In this document: positions 31,475 through 40,781 of the stretch, in pieces
How the letters are laid out: every line of letters begins with the position of its first letter
Numbering within the stretch: position 1 is the stretch's first letter
Assembly (NCBI RefSeq): GCF_904846695.1
Contig: NZ_CAJHBR010000012.1
Coordinates: forward strand, 33,625-97,624
DNA from: Psychrobacter urativorans
GTDB taxonomy: Bacteria; Pseudomonadota; Gammaproteobacteria; Pseudomonadales; Moraxellaceae
Direction of reading: 5' to 3'
Length of the DNA: 64,000 bases
Translations under genes and position numbers: made by a program
Notes under the pieces: generated by a model
The model's input: only the letters and a program-made list of their open reading frames with translations
The model's database searches: none
Told to the model about the DNA's origin: nothing

Positions 31475-32221
31475 TCATTTTTGCAAAAAACGCTTTATCC
31501 GATGTATGATATCTAATACGTTAGAACGTATAGAATTTTTACACTCTATTTCTGGTTTATCGAATTCTGAAGCTCCTGATATAATTTCTTTATACTGGTA
31601 TGAAATACTATCTGCCTGATTTTCCACACTTTCACCATCGTAGATCAATTGCTCATATATTCCCAATTTACCTTCTGGATATTGTGCTTCCCACAAATCA
31701 CTTCTATTTAGAATATCTTGATAAGAGTTTTCAAATCCCACTTTATCAAACTTGTACCACTTGCCGTCTTGTATAATTTGATGCTCAGCTCTCATTAAGT
31801 TAAATTTTTTATAAAAATTATCTATGTTAATAGCATCTCCATCATCTATGGCTTGCCATAAATTTAATATGGCCTCTGTTCTATCCTCAACATTACAAGA
31901 GCTTTTCAAACGTTCAATATATCTTAATGTACTAATAGTTAGAGCTTGTTCAGTTGATGGGAATGTAAACCCTAAGCCATTGACAACCTTTATAAAACCG
32001 TTGAAGTTATCAACTTGTTTAGAGTTTAAACCTTCTATTGGTTCGTAATACCAAAAATAAAGCATAGCGTCATGGTAGTAACCCTGTTTTTGCCACTCTT
32101 CGATATAATAGCTGTAAAAACCATATTCTTGTTCATCGATTCTCCAGTGTTCAATCATAAGCTCTACTAGTTCGTCGAGGAACGCTATCTGAGTAACGCT
32201 AAGCGCAGAATTTAAGTCCAT
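31475..32221 (-). CDS. Soluble orphan protein of the HAD-parC cargo region
   Basis: This 248-residue, acidic, aromatic-rich cytoplasmic protein (residues 20-60 dense in Tyr/Trp/Glu) has no family I recognise. It is AT-rich relative to parC. ATG 32221 has GGGAG eight bases upstream. Just upstream lies the copied 3' end of parC (32244-32296), so this gene occupies the same position relative to a parC tail that the 33225-33725 gene has relative to the real parC. An immunity-like or accessory role is possible but unsupported by motifs. Confidence 0.65.
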   Translation of the reverse strand: MDLNSALSVTQIAFLDELVELMIEHWRIDEQEYGFYSYYIEEWQKQGYYHDAMLYFWYYEPIEGLNSKQVDNFNGFIKVVNGLGFTFPSTEQALTISTLRYIERLKSSCNVEDRTEAILNLWQAIDDGDAINIDNFYKKFNLMRAEHQIIQDGKWYKFDKVGFENSYQDILNRSDLWEAQYPEGKLGIYEQLIYDGESVENQADSISYQYKEIISGASEFDKPEIECKNSIRSNVLDIIHRIKRFLQK

Positions 32222-32243
32222 TTAAATAACTCCCAATCCTCCA

Positions 32244-32404
32244 ACCTCAACACTAGTCACATTCTAAAAGCCTCTTGGTAACTGGCCACCACGGCTTAAG
32301 GTATCGTCAATATCAAAAAATATCATTTTTGGCGTGGGGATAGAGACGGGGTTGATGTTTTCTAAGCTTTTGGTTTTGTTTAAGGTGGGCATGAGTGTCC
32401 TTTT
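32244..32404 (-). pseudogene. Chimeric scar: HAD 5' end fused in frame to parC 3' end
   Basis: Bases 32244-32296 match 33818-33870 (the parC 3' end) at 51 of 53 positions. From there, bases 32297-32392 match 30911-31006 (the HAD start, 89 of 96), and the copied AAAAGGAC ribosome site follows to 32404. The switch falls on CGGCT, shared by both parents (33866-33870 and 30906-30910). On the minus strand this makes a 42-codon frame from ATG 32392 to TAG 32264: HAD residues through DDTLSR, then ParC residues GGQLPRGF. The TAG arises from a parC CAG codon by one substitution. It is a recombination scar and not a functional gene. Confidence 0.92.
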
Positions 32405-32600
32405 GTATTAAAGCAGCCTTGCTTAAGGCAAGGATTATTTTAGCACTGTGATTACTAGTGATTATAGAAGTGGCCTTAACCATTTGTAAGCGGTTATTCT
32501 GTAACGGATTTTCTCACGCTATAATTAGATACAAGCTAGGCCGTAGGCTGGGCTTTTAGCCCAGCATTCTATCTAGGCAGACAAAATAAAGGTAAAAAAT
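32393..32600. other. Spacer between the scar and the RAYT gene
   Basis: This spacer holds the copied HAD ribosome site, then unassigned sequence, then the left REP (32541-32566). No gene is seen. Confidence 0.6.
32541..32566 (-). repeat. REP element left of the RAYT gene
   Basis: An 8-bp perfect stem GCTGGGCT/AGCCCAGC (32547-32554, 32558-32565) has a 3-base loop. Read on the minus strand the element is TGCTGGGCT AAA AGCCCAGC CTACG, identical over 25 bases to the right-hand copy but in opposite orientation. Confidence 0.9.
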
Positions 32601-33137
32601 ATGCGAAACTACCTTAGAAACAACTGTAAAGGTGGCACTTATTTTTTCACCATGAATTTATTAGATCGAAAAAGCCAACTTCTTACCACTCATGCTAATC
32701 AATTTCGACAAGCCTATCGAATAACCAAACAAAATCATAATTTTCAACTTCATGCGCTAATATTATTGCCTGATCATATCCATATGCTGATTACTTTAGC
32801 AGAAGAAAGCGATAATTATGCTGTCATTATTTCAAGTTTAAAAACTCATTTTTCTCGTCAGATAACCAAGTCAGATGATGAAATAATAAATCATTCTAGA
32901 ATTAAAAAGCGTGAACGCGGTATTTGGCAAAGGCGATTTTGGGAACATAGAATCAGGGATGAGTTAGATTACCAACGCCATATTGATTATATTCATTACA
33001 ATGCAGTCAAACATGGTTATGTGGAGCGTCCTATTGATTGGCCGTATTCGACTTTTAAAAAATGTGTAGATGAGGGGTTTTATTCTTCTGATTGGGGTGG
33101 GGTAGGTATTGACGGGTTTAATTTAGATTATGATTGA
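32601..33137 (+). CDS. REP-associated tyrosine transposase (RAYT)
   Basis: This is a 178-residue single-strand DNA transposase of the Y1/HUH (IS200-related) superfamily. The HUH motif is PDHIHML (His59, His61), and the catalytic tyrosine lies in DYIHYNAVKHGY (about 130-133). The IWQRRFWEHRIRDE helix is typical of RAYTs. These enzymes are domesticated and act on REP palindromes. Here the gene is flanked by inverted REP copies at 32541-32566 and 33173-33197. The gene appears intact and AT-rich. Start ATG with AAAGG upstream. Confidence 0.95.
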   Translation: MRNYLRNNCKGGTYFFTMNLLDRKSQLLTTHANQFRQAYRITKQNHNFQLHALILLPDHIHMLITLAEESDNYAVIISSLKTHFSRQITKSDDEIINHSRIKKRERGIWQRRFWEHRIRDELDYQRHIDYIHYNAVKHGYVERPIDWPYSTFKKCVDEGFYSSDWGGVGIDGFNLDYD

Positions 33138-33172
33138 TTTTAGGGGTTTGAGTTCAGTTTTTTGGCATGGTT

Positions 33173-33197
33173 TGCTGGGCTAAAAGCCCAGCCTACG
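33173..33197 (+). repeat. REP element right of the RAYT gene
   Basis: TGCTGGGCT (33173-33181), AAA, AGCCCAGC (33185-33192), then CTACG. Same 25-base sequence as the left copy in inverted orientation, so the RAYT gene sits inside a REP-bounded unit of about 660 bases. Confidence 0.9.
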
Positions 33198-33224
33198 CTA
33201 ATTATATCTCGATAGTTAAAATAA

Positions 33225-33725
33225 TTACTTGTTATAGTTTAACAGAACTTTTTCAACTGACTCTTTTAACAAGTAACTAGTTTTGATGAGGTAAGCATTA
33301 ATATCAATCCATTCACTTTGCTTCTCATACTGCCAACTATCATTACTGATGACGGCAACTTTTCTTATATAGGGTGACTCCTTCCAGTACATCTTCTCAG
33401 AGAAGTGTTTTTGAATCTCGTTTGAATTTTGCTGTAAGTATTCGAAAATTCTAATATTTTGCTCTAAACTAATAGCATTTCTTTCATCTTTTGAAAGCTT
33501 AGATTTTCTAGGAACTTCAGGACTTGAGTAAATAACCAGAGTAACATTTACACTAGTTTGATTTAAGTTCACATACACGCTGACGCCATTGAACTCAGTT
33601 TGCTTTACTATACCCTTCTTACTAGTTGTACTATTATTTGCATAGATATTATCATAACCTGAGATTCTGGCTTGAATAAACTGATTCCAAAATTGCTTTT
33701 TAAGTTCATCCTTTGCTTTATTCAT
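33225..33725 (-). CDS. Orphan protein, possibly DUF4268-like
   Basis: This is a 166-residue soluble protein. ATG 33725 (MNKAKDELKKQFWNQF) has AGAGAAC upstream and is preferred over the frame start at 33788. The opening FWNQF, the GVSVYVNLNQTSVNVTLVIYS strands and the IFEYLQQNSNEIQKHF helix resemble the DUF4268 fold, which is often found alone or beside restriction/nuclease modules; this is a weak memory-based match. It is AT-rich and sits directly behind parC on the same strand, 85 bases away. Confidence 0.6.
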   Translation of the reverse strand: MNKAKDELKKQFWNQFIQARISGYDNIYANNSTTSKKGIVKQTEFNGVSVYVNLNQTSVNVTLVIYSSPEVPRKSKLSKDERNAISLEQNIRIFEYLQQNSNEIQKHFSEKMYWKESPYIRKVAVISNDSWQYEKQSEWIDINAYLIKTSYLLKESVEKVLLNYNK

Positions 33726-33810
33726 AATGTTCTCTTTTATGTTTATATCAAATGAATGGAGTACAGTTGAGCCATCGTAGGTTAGCATTTTAAACGCAAA
33801 AAATACGAAA

Positions 33811-36117
33811 TCACCCTACCTCAACACTAGTCACATTCTGAAAGCCTCTTGGCAACTGGCCACCACGGCTGCCACGTTTGGCAGTATAATTCGCTAAGTC
33901 CATCGGTTTTAAGGTCACATGACGTTTGCCCGCGGTAATGATTAAACTATCTTGCTTGCTCAATGGGGTGATAGCCAGCACTTCCTCATCAGTTTTTAAG
34001 GTAATCATCTTATTGCCTTTACCACGGGCTTGTTCAGGCAGATCATCCAAAGCAAAGATCAATAAGTAGCCAGCGTTAGTTACCACGGCGATATGATCAG
34101 GTGTAGCTTTTACAGAACCATCATCGCTGCTATTAGCATTAGTACTAACATTGTCATTGGCATCAATACGAGCGACTGGTAATAGGCGACTATCAGCCGC
34201 TAGAGTGATGATGTTTTTACCGGCTTTTTGATTGCTATCAAGATTGCCAATGGTATTGATGAAGCCGTAGCCTTGCGAGCTGGCAAGGATAATACGCTGC
34301 TCATTATTGCCAGTTAATAGCTGCTCAAAGTGTGCGCCAGCTGGTGGCTTCAGCACGCTAGTCAATGGATCGCCTTGACCACGCGCGGAGGCTAAATTAT
34401 GGGCGTCAATACTATAGCTACGTCCAGTACTATCAAGGACATAGATCTTCTCATTAGACTTGCCACGCACATAAGCTTGGTAACCATCTCCAGAGCGATA
34501 GCTCATAGTGGTAGGGTCAACATCATGACCTTTGGCAGCACGTATCCAACCAGCTTTTGACAGCACAGCCGTAATCAGCTCGCTCGGTACTAGATCAGAC
34601 TCTTTTAGCGCTTGTGCCTCTTCACGCTCTGCTAGTGGTGACATGCGATTATCGCCATGAGCTTTCATATCTTCAGTAAGTTCATCAATAATCAAACCAG
34701 TTAGGCTTTCAGGATTATCTAAATACTCTTGAATAATGGCTCGTTCTGCGACTAGCTCATCCTGCTCACGTCTAAGCTCGAATTCTTCTAGTTTTGCTAA
34801 TTGACGCAGACGAATATCTAAGATGGCATTGGCCTGAATCTCACTCAGATCATAGCCTTGCATCAGCGCCAGCTTTGGATCTTCCTCTTCACGAATGATG
34901 CGAATCACTTCATCGATATTAAGATAAGCAATCAGTAAGCCGGCTAAAATGTGCAGACGCTTATCGATTTTATCGAGGCGGTACTGCAAGCGGCGTACGA
35001 CCACTGAGCGCCGACAGACTAGCCATTCTTCTAGGATATCTTTTAGGTTTTTGACTTGTGGCTTACCATTTAAGCCAATCATATTCATGTTGACCCGGTA
35101 GTTACTCTCCAGCTCAGTAGTGGCAAACAGATGACTCATTACTCGTTGCACATCGACACGGGTAGAACGTAGCTCCAAGACGATACGGCAAGGGTTTTCG
35201 TGATCAGATTCATCATGAATATCGACTACCCAAGGCAGTTTTTTATCGGTCATTAGTTTAGCGATTTGCTCTTGGATCTTATTACCCGAGACTTGATAAG
35301 GTAGCGCATCGATGATGACGAGGTTCTTTTCCTTATCATCGATATGGTAAGTGGCGCGCATCTTATAACTGCCACGTCCAGTCTCATACAGCGCTTGCAG
35401 ATCTTTTTTGCTAGTGATGATTTCGGCACTAGTAGGTAAGTCTGGGGCTGGTATTGATTGGGTGAGCTGCTTAACCGATAGTTCAGGGTTTTTGAGCAGA
35501 CGGATAGCCGCACGGACTACTTCATTAAGATTATGCGGTGGAATATCAGTTGCCATACCAACGGCAATACCAGTAGTACCATTCAATAATATATTAGGCA
35601 AGCGAGCAGGTAGAGTAGTCGGCTCTTGCATAGTGCCGTCGAAGTTATCTTGCCAATCAACTGTTCCTTGCCCTAATTCTGCCAGTAAAGTATTGGCATA
35701 AGCCGACATTTTAGCTTCAGTGTAGCGCATAGCAGCAAAGGATTTGGGATCATCAGGACTACCCCAATTCCCTTGACCCGTAATCAGCGGATAGCGATAA
35801 CTAAACGGCTGCGCCATGAGTACCATAGCTTCGTAACAAGCACTATCGCCGTGCGGATGATATTTACCCAGCACATCACCGACAGTACGTGCCGACTTTT
35901 TGGGTTTAGCTGTAGACTTAAGACCTAGCTCGCTCATGGCATAGATGATGCGGCGCTGGACAGGTTTTAGACCATCAGCAATATTGGGCAGTGCGCGATC
36001 CATGATGACGTACATGGCATAGTTGAGATAGGCTTGCTCAGTAAACTCGGCTACTGAGCGCGTGTCTAGCGCATCGTCCGCTAGAAGGGGAGTATCGTTA
36101 TCGATAATATCAGACAT
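33811..36117 (-). CDS. parC: DNA topoisomerase IV subunit A
   Basis: ParC is the DNA-cleaving subunit of topoisomerase IV, which decatenates daughter chromosomes together with ParE. From ATG 36117 ([10 protein letters not shown]) the protein has 768 residues; a frame extension to TTG 36159 adds 14 residues not seen in the family. The winged-helix domain includes [15 protein letters not shown] and the active tyrosine in AAMRYTE (Tyr132). The quinolone-determining positions are wild type (Ser92, Glu96). The GDSACYEAM and [13 protein letters not shown] sequences mark ParC rather than GyrA. The C-terminal beta-pinwheel ends in GGQLPRGF..., the part copied in the scar at 32244. Confidence 0.98.
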   Translation of the reverse strand: MSDIIDNDTPLLADDALDTRSVAEFTEQAYLNYAMYVIMDRALPNIADGLKPVQRRIIYAMSELGLKSTAKPKKSARTVGDVLGKYHPHGDSACYEAMVLMAQPFSYRYPLITGQGNWGSPDDPKSFAAMRYTEAKMSAYANTLLAELGQGTVDWQDNFDGTMQEPTTLPARLPNILLNGTTGIAVGMATDIPPHNLNEVVRAAIRLLKNPELSVKQLTQSIPAPDLPTSAEIITSKKDLQALYETGRGSYKMRATYHIDDKEKNLVIIDALPYQVSGNKIQEQIAKLMTDKKLPWVVDIHDESDHENPCRIVLELRSTRVDVQRVMSHLFATTELESNYRVNMNMIGLNGKPQVKNLKDILEEWLVCRRSVVVRRLQYRLDKIDKRLHILAGLLIAYLNIDEVIRIIREEEDPKLALMQGYDLSEIQANAILDIRLRQLAKLEEFELRREQDELVAERAIIQEYLDNPESLTGLIIDELTEDMKAHGDNRMSPLAEREEAQALKESDLVPSELITAVLSKAGWIRAAKGHDVDPTTMSYRSGDGYQAYVRGKSNEKIYVLDSTGRSYSIDAHNLASARGQGDPLTSVLKPPAGAHFEQLLTGNNEQRIILASSQGYGFINTIGNLDSNQKAGKNIITLAADSRLLPVARIDANDNVSTNANSSDDGSVKATPDHIAVVTNAGYLLIFALDDLPEQARGKGNKMITLKTDEEVLAITPLSKQDSLIITAGKRHVTLKPMDLANYTAKRGSRGGQLPRGFQNVTSVEVG

Positions 36118-36142
36118 AGAATAAATTTCGCTTTTATAGTGA

Positions 36143-36379
36143 TCAAAAATTTGCTGCAAATAGGGTGCTACGTATAAAGTGTCTACTGTTAACTAGATAA
36201 GTATTTATTATTATAAGTAGAATAAATATAAATATCATGCATTCAAAGGCGCTTGGCCTAATTAGCATAGTGCGTTCAACATCTAGGCCAAAAATAAAAT
36301 AAGCTAGCGCTATCGTAAAGGATATTGCCGCAATTAAAAAGCCATCTATGACAATAAACGACAGGTCATGACGTGCCAA
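36143..36379 (-). CDS. Possible small membrane protein upstream of parC
   Basis: This 78-codon frame codes two hydrophobic segments (about 9-32 and 45-65). Its only start of full length is TTG without a visible ribosome site, and its 3' end lies just upstream of the parC ATG. The hydrophobic pattern is better than expected by chance, but codon evidence is thin, so it is listed with low confidence. Confidence 0.3.
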   Translation of the reverse strand: MARHDLSFIVIDGFLIAAISFTIALAYFIFGLDVERTMLIRPSAFECMIFIFILLIIINTYLVNSRHFIRSTLFAANF

Positions 36380-36583
36380 TGCTGATTTTGTTTATAGCTT
36401 TTATCCCCTAAGATTAGTATAGTGATTTTAATGGTTTTTTATTATTTACTTAGTTGATTAGCAGCTAGTAACTGGGGCTGCAAAGGCATTATCGCTGAAG
36501 CGGTACTTAGTAGTCCGCAATGACTTTAGAGCTATGACTTTAGAGCAATGATAACTATCTCCTCACTAAACAGGACGCCACTC

Positions 36584-38380
36584 ATGTCATCAATTCAGTT
36601 AGCTCATACTCGTATAACTATTATGACTCGCAAAGCGTTAGTGTTAACGACGCTAGCTGGCTTAGGACTGAGCGCCTGTAGCACGCAACAGATGGTTCAA
36701 TCTAGTGCCGAAAGTGTCAGTACCATTGCTAGTACAAGTGCTAGTCCCACTAATACTCAAGCTGTTGCTCCAGCGCCAGTTGTAGTGGTCTCAGCAACAG
36801 CAGCACCGCAACAAATGGCTAGCGCTGATTACGCGGCTAACCCTAGTATGCTCATCCGTGCTGTGCCACAAAGCAAGATAGTCCGACCATCGCCCTTTAT
36901 AGTAGCAGAGTCTCAGTCAGGCGATAATTATCAGGATATAAAACCTAACTTAGTACATAAGACTAGTGAGATGGCGGTAGCTACTTTATCTATAGATACT
37001 GATACTGGCAGCTATGCTAACGTGCGCCGCTATCTTAATGAAGGTCGGCTGCCGCCAGTTGACGCCGTACGTGCTGAGGAGCTGATCAACTATTTCAATT
37101 ACCAATTCGCTGATGGTAAGCGCGTAGCAGGTGCACCCTTCATGGTTGCCACCGAAGTGGTTGATTCGCCGTGGGATAGAGCCGATCAAGGTAATAAGAT
37201 TGTCAAAGTCGCTATCAAGGCGGTCGATACTAGCTTGGCAACGGCCAGTAATACTAGCTTGCCGCCAGCGAATTTAGTGTTTTTAGTTGATGTCTCTGGC
37301 TCTATGTCCTCCAACGATAAGCTGCCGTTAGCACAAGCCTCTCTTAAACTGCTAACTCAGCAGTTACGGGCGCAAGACAGCGTTAGCATTGTCACTTATT
37401 CTGGTAGTACTAGCGTCGCCTTACCTGCCACTAGTGGTGATAAAAAATCAAAAATAATAGCGGCTATCGATAGCTTGACGGCAGCAGGCTCGACTAATGG
37501 TGAAGACGCCCTTATGCTCGCTTATAACCAAGCTGAACAGGCGATGCAAAAAAAGGGTATTAATCGTATTGTCATGCTCACTGACGGTGATTTTAATGTT
37601 GGCATTAGTGACGTCAATGAAATGCTAGATTTAGTTAAAGCCAATCGTGATCGTGGCATTTCTTTATCAACTTTAGGGTTTGGTCGCGGTAATTTGAATG
37701 ATTATATGATGGAGCAGATGGCCAATAATGGTAATGGCAACTATAGCTATATTGATAGTCTGACAGAAGCTAAAAAGGTCTTTACTGATGAGCTAGGAGC
37801 GACTTTCAATACCGTAGCCAAAGATGTGAAGATTCAGCTTGAGTTCAATCCGGCTGTGGTTAGTGAGTGGCGCTTAATCGGCTACGAAAACCGAGTGCTT
37901 AACGAGCAAGATTTTAATAATGATAAAGTTGATGCTGGCGAGTTAGGCGCGGGAAAAGCAGTGGTTGCTCTATTTGAAGTCACGCCGACCGGCCAAGTTG
38001 GTCTCTATAGTGAGCGGCGCTATGCCAGTGATAAACGGGATAAAACAGTAGCTACTACGCAACAAGCCAATGAGCTGGGCTTGCTAAAAATACGTTACAA
38101 GTCTCCTGAAGGGGGCAGCTCTAAACTCATTAGCCAAGCTATTATCAATAATAATCGTGACTTGAGTAATGCTAATATCGATACCCAATTTGCCATTGCA
38201 GTCGCCGGATTCGCGCAGCGCTTAGCTCAAAGCGATTATATCAACGAGTGGAGCTTTAGGGATAGCGGTAAGTTGGCTAGTAAAAGCATCACTAGCCAGC
38301 CGAGCAGTGATACAGACGGTATACGGCGTAATTTTGTTATCTTAACTGAACTGGCCGACGCTCTTAAGAACCATAACTAA
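36584..38380 (+). CDS. VWA-domain lipoprotein, YfbK-like
   Basis: This 598-residue exported lipoprotein has a lipobox LSAC about 32 residues from ATG 36584, which follows AGGAC; an outer frame to 36548 lacks a ribosome site. After a low-complexity Ala/Ser/Pro stretch comes the YfbK N-terminal module (LSIDTDTGSYANVRRYL and RAEELINYF), then a von Willebrand A domain with the intact MIDAS motif DVSGSMSS and the later TDGDFNVG, and a C-terminal DUF3520-type region. YfbK-like proteins are envelope proteins of unclear function. It is monocistronic in appearance, with a hairpin (38407-38436) behind it. Confidence 0.88.
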   Translation: MSSIQLAHTRITIMTRKALVLTTLAGLGLSACSTQQMVQSSAESVSTIASTSASPTNTQAVAPAPVVVVSATAAPQQMASADYAANPSMLIRAVPQSKIVRPSPFIVAESQSGDNYQDIKPNLVHKTSEMAVATLSIDTDTGSYANVRRYLNEGRLPPVDAVRAEELINYFNYQFADGKRVAGAPFMVATEVVDSPWDRADQGNKIVKVAIKAVDTSLATASNTSLPPANLVFLVDVSGSMSSNDKLPLAQASLKLLTQQLRAQDSVSIVTYSGSTSVALPATSGDKKSKIIAAIDSLTAAGSTNGEDALMLAYNQAEQAMQKKGINRIVMLTDGDFNVGISDVNEMLDLVKANRDRGISLSTLGFGRGNLNDYMMEQMANNGNGNYSYIDSLTEAKKVFTDELGATFNTVAKDVKIQLEFNPAVVSEWRLIGYENRVLNEQDFNNDKVDAGELGAGKAVVALFEVTPTGQVGLYSERRYASDKRDKTVATTQQANELGLLKIRYKSPEGGSSKLISQAIINNNRDLSNANIDTQFAIAVAGFAQRLAQSDYINEWSFRDSGKLASKSITSQPSSDTDGIRRNFVILTELADALKNHN

Positions 38381-38674
38381 AGACAAGCTAACCATAAAAA
38401 TATGCTCCAACTTATACCTAGTTGCTTATAAGTTGGGGCTATTGATTGTTAAAAGTGCTTAAGGCTATTAACAAATGCCCCCTTACTTGGGCAGACGAGC
38501 TTAGTCAATAAGGTGAGGGCTTTATAACAATATACTGATCTAACCAATGATATTAAAGGTCAAGTGTCTTTAAGGACTGAAGTAGCAATCTTTTGTATTG
38601 AGTAGTCTGTGCAAAGTGTGTATGTTAAAGAATAAAGGGCTATTCAGCATATTACCATTAGGAGAAACCAGATT

Positions 38675-40408
38675 ATGGACAATCAAATGCCAAGCAATCC
38701 AACCCGTCATAATAAAAAAGTTTGGCTCAAAACGTACGAAGATCTTGGGCTCACTTATGATATCGTAATGCCAGCCGATAATACCTCGCTGATTGATATT
38801 TTTGAGAATAGCTTTGCCAAATATGGTAATAAAACCGCCTTTATATGTATGGGTGCATCCATTACCTTTAAAGAAGTGGATGAACGCAGCAAACAAGTAG
38901 CCGTTTATTTGCAGTCTCTAGGGTTAGTCAAAGGCGATAAAGTAGCCGTAATGATGCCTAATGTTTTGCAACTTCCAGTTGCGGTCATCGGTGTATTACG
39001 TGCAGGCCTGACCTTAGTGAATGTCAACCCTTTGTATACTACTAAAGAGCTTGAGCATCAACTAACAGACTCCAATGCCAAAGCATTGATCATGGTAGAA
39101 AACTTCGCTAAAACTTATCAAGATATAGGTCGCAAAGTAGTCGAGCATGTGGTCATTACTGGTATGGGCGACATGATGGGTACGCTTAAAGGCTTTATGG
39201 TCAATGCTGTCGTTCGTCATGTCAAAAAAATGGTCCCAGAATACAATATTGCTAACAGTGTCAGCTTTAAAGCGATGCTAAAAAAATCTTCTGCCAGTAA
39301 ATACAAGCGTCCAACCGATATCAGTCTGGCAGACATTGCGGTACTACAATATACCGGTGGTACTACTGGTGTGGCCAAAGGGGCTATGCTGACCCATAAG
39401 AATCTAGTGGCTAACTTAGTACAAAGTAATACTTTTTTAGGCACCGCTTTTGACGAGTTCGATAAAAGAGGTGAGCAGCCTGTTATCCTGACCGCTTTGC
39501 CGCTTTATCACATCTTCTCCTTCACTGTCTGCGGTATGTTTGGTATTTATCGCGGTTGTGCTGGTCTACTAGTGCCTAATCCACGCGATCTTGATAGTTT
39601 GATAAAAGCCTACAAAGCCAATCCACCTTCGTTCTTCCCAGCAGTCAATACTCTATTCAATGCTTTAGCTAATAATGAAGAGTTCAAAAGTATGGATCAC
39701 AGTAAGCTAGTGGTCTCTATGGGCGGTGGTATGGCGGTAGTCAGTGATACGGCAGAGAAATGGCGTCAAATCACTGGCAATATTATCCTACAAGGTTATG
39801 GTCTCTCTGAAACCTCACCAGTAGCGACCGCCAACCCTATTACTAGTGTAAGCTTTAGCGGTACTATAGGCTTACCTATGCCCTCAACTGATATCGCTAT
39901 CATAGATGATGCTGGTAATGAAGTAGAGTTAGGCGAGCGCGGCGAAATAGGGGTTCGCGGTCCACAAGTGATGAAAGGCTATTGGCAGCGTGAAGAGGCG
40001 ACTCGTGAATCTATGACTGACGATGGATTCTTCTTAACAGGTGATATCGGCATTATGGCTGATGATGGCTATGTGACTATTGTCGATCGTAAAAAGAATA
40101 TGATCTTAGTATCAGGTTTTAACGTCTATCCGAATGAAGTCGAAGAAGTGATGGCGGGTCATCCTCAGATCATAGAGTGTGGCGTTATCGGCGTTCCCGA
40201 TGAGAAGAGTGGCGAGATACCGAAGATTTTTGTGGTGCGTAAAGACGCCAGCTTAACTGAGGAGCAAGTCCTCGATTATGCTAAAGAGCATTTAACTGGC
40301 TATAAGCGTCCTCGTTATGTTGAATTTATCGATGAGCTGCCTAAATCAAACGTTGGTAAAATTTTGCATAAGGATCTGCGTACGATGGAAGAGAAAAAAA
40401 ATGCCTAG
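38675..40408 (+). CDS. fadD: Long-chain fatty-acid-CoA ligase, copy 1
   Basis: This enzyme activates fatty acids to acyl-CoA with ATP, linking uptake to beta-oxidation, usually at the inner membrane. The 577-residue adenylate-forming protein has the P-loop-like YTGGTTGVAKGAML, the GYGLSETSP motif, and TGDIG with DRKKNMILVSGFNVYP of the C-terminal domain, ending with the acylation lysine in KSNVGKILHK. Start ATG with TTAGGAG upstream. It forms a tandem pair with the next gene, as fadD1/fadD2 do in Pseudomonas; a terminator separates them. Confidence 0.94.
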   Translation: MDNQMPSNPTRHNKKVWLKTYEDLGLTYDIVMPADNTSLIDIFENSFAKYGNKTAFICMGASITFKEVDERSKQVAVYLQSLGLVKGDKVAVMMPNVLQLPVAVIGVLRAGLTLVNVNPLYTTKELEHQLTDSNAKALIMVENFAKTYQDIGRKVVEHVVITGMGDMMGTLKGFMVNAVVRHVKKMVPEYNIANSVSFKAMLKKSSASKYKRPTDISLADIAVLQYTGGTTGVAKGAMLTHKNLVANLVQSNTFLGTAFDEFDKRGEQPVILTALPLYHIFSFTVCGMFGIYRGCAGLLVPNPRDLDSLIKAYKANPPSFFPAVNTLFNALANNEEFKSMDHSKLVVSMGGGMAVVSDTAEKWRQITGNIILQGYGLSETSPVATANPITSVSFSGTIGLPMPSTDIAIIDDAGNEVELGERGEIGVRGPQVMKGYWQREEATRESMTDDGFFLTGDIGIMADDGYVTIVDRKKNMILVSGFNVYPNEVEEVMAGHPQIIECGVIGVPDEKSGEIPKIFVVRKDASLTEEQVLDYAKEHLTGYKRPRYVEFIDELPKSNVGKILHKDLRTMEEKKNA

Positions 40409-40781
40409 TACGGGGTGGTTATAGTGAGTTGCTAATAGCTATATAAGTATAAGCTGCTTCAGTGCTATAACTCACTCACTACTGCGTTAGCATTAAATAA
40501 ATGGATGATAAGGCAGCTTAATAACTGCTTTATCATTTTTTTATGTCAAAGTTTTGAGCAAGAGTAAACTATAAAAGATAGGATGATAAGGCTATAGATC
40601 GATAGTGTTGATGCTAGAGAATTTACCACAAAACTGCTATAGTGCCAGCAAATACAGGCTCAAAATCAGTAGCCTAGGCATAGTTTTTTGCTATAAATTG
40701 ATATCAATATAAGTTTTTATAGAACTCAAAACCCTAGATTATAAGCCAGTCAACTACAATAAAGCACAGGATAATCAACCG
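40409..40781. other. Gap between the two fadD genes
   Basis: This gap contains the terminator at 40505-40542. Closer to the second gene it has a perfect 12-base palindrome, ATTGATATCAAT (40697-40708), in AT-rich sequence that might be an operator for a fatty-acid regulator; it does not match the PsrA consensus that I know. No gene is present. Confidence 0.55.
40505..40542 (+). terminator. Terminator after fadD copy 1
   Basis: ATGATAAGGCAG (40505-40516) pairs with CTGCTTTATCAT (40525-40536), with one G-U pair and an 8-base loop, then T residues. It implies that the second fadD has its own promoter. Confidence 0.85.

Noticed and set aside
33811..36117. Fluoroquinolone-resistance changes in parC
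   Set aside because: Ser92 and Glu96, the equivalents of E. coli Ser80 and Glu84, are both wild type.
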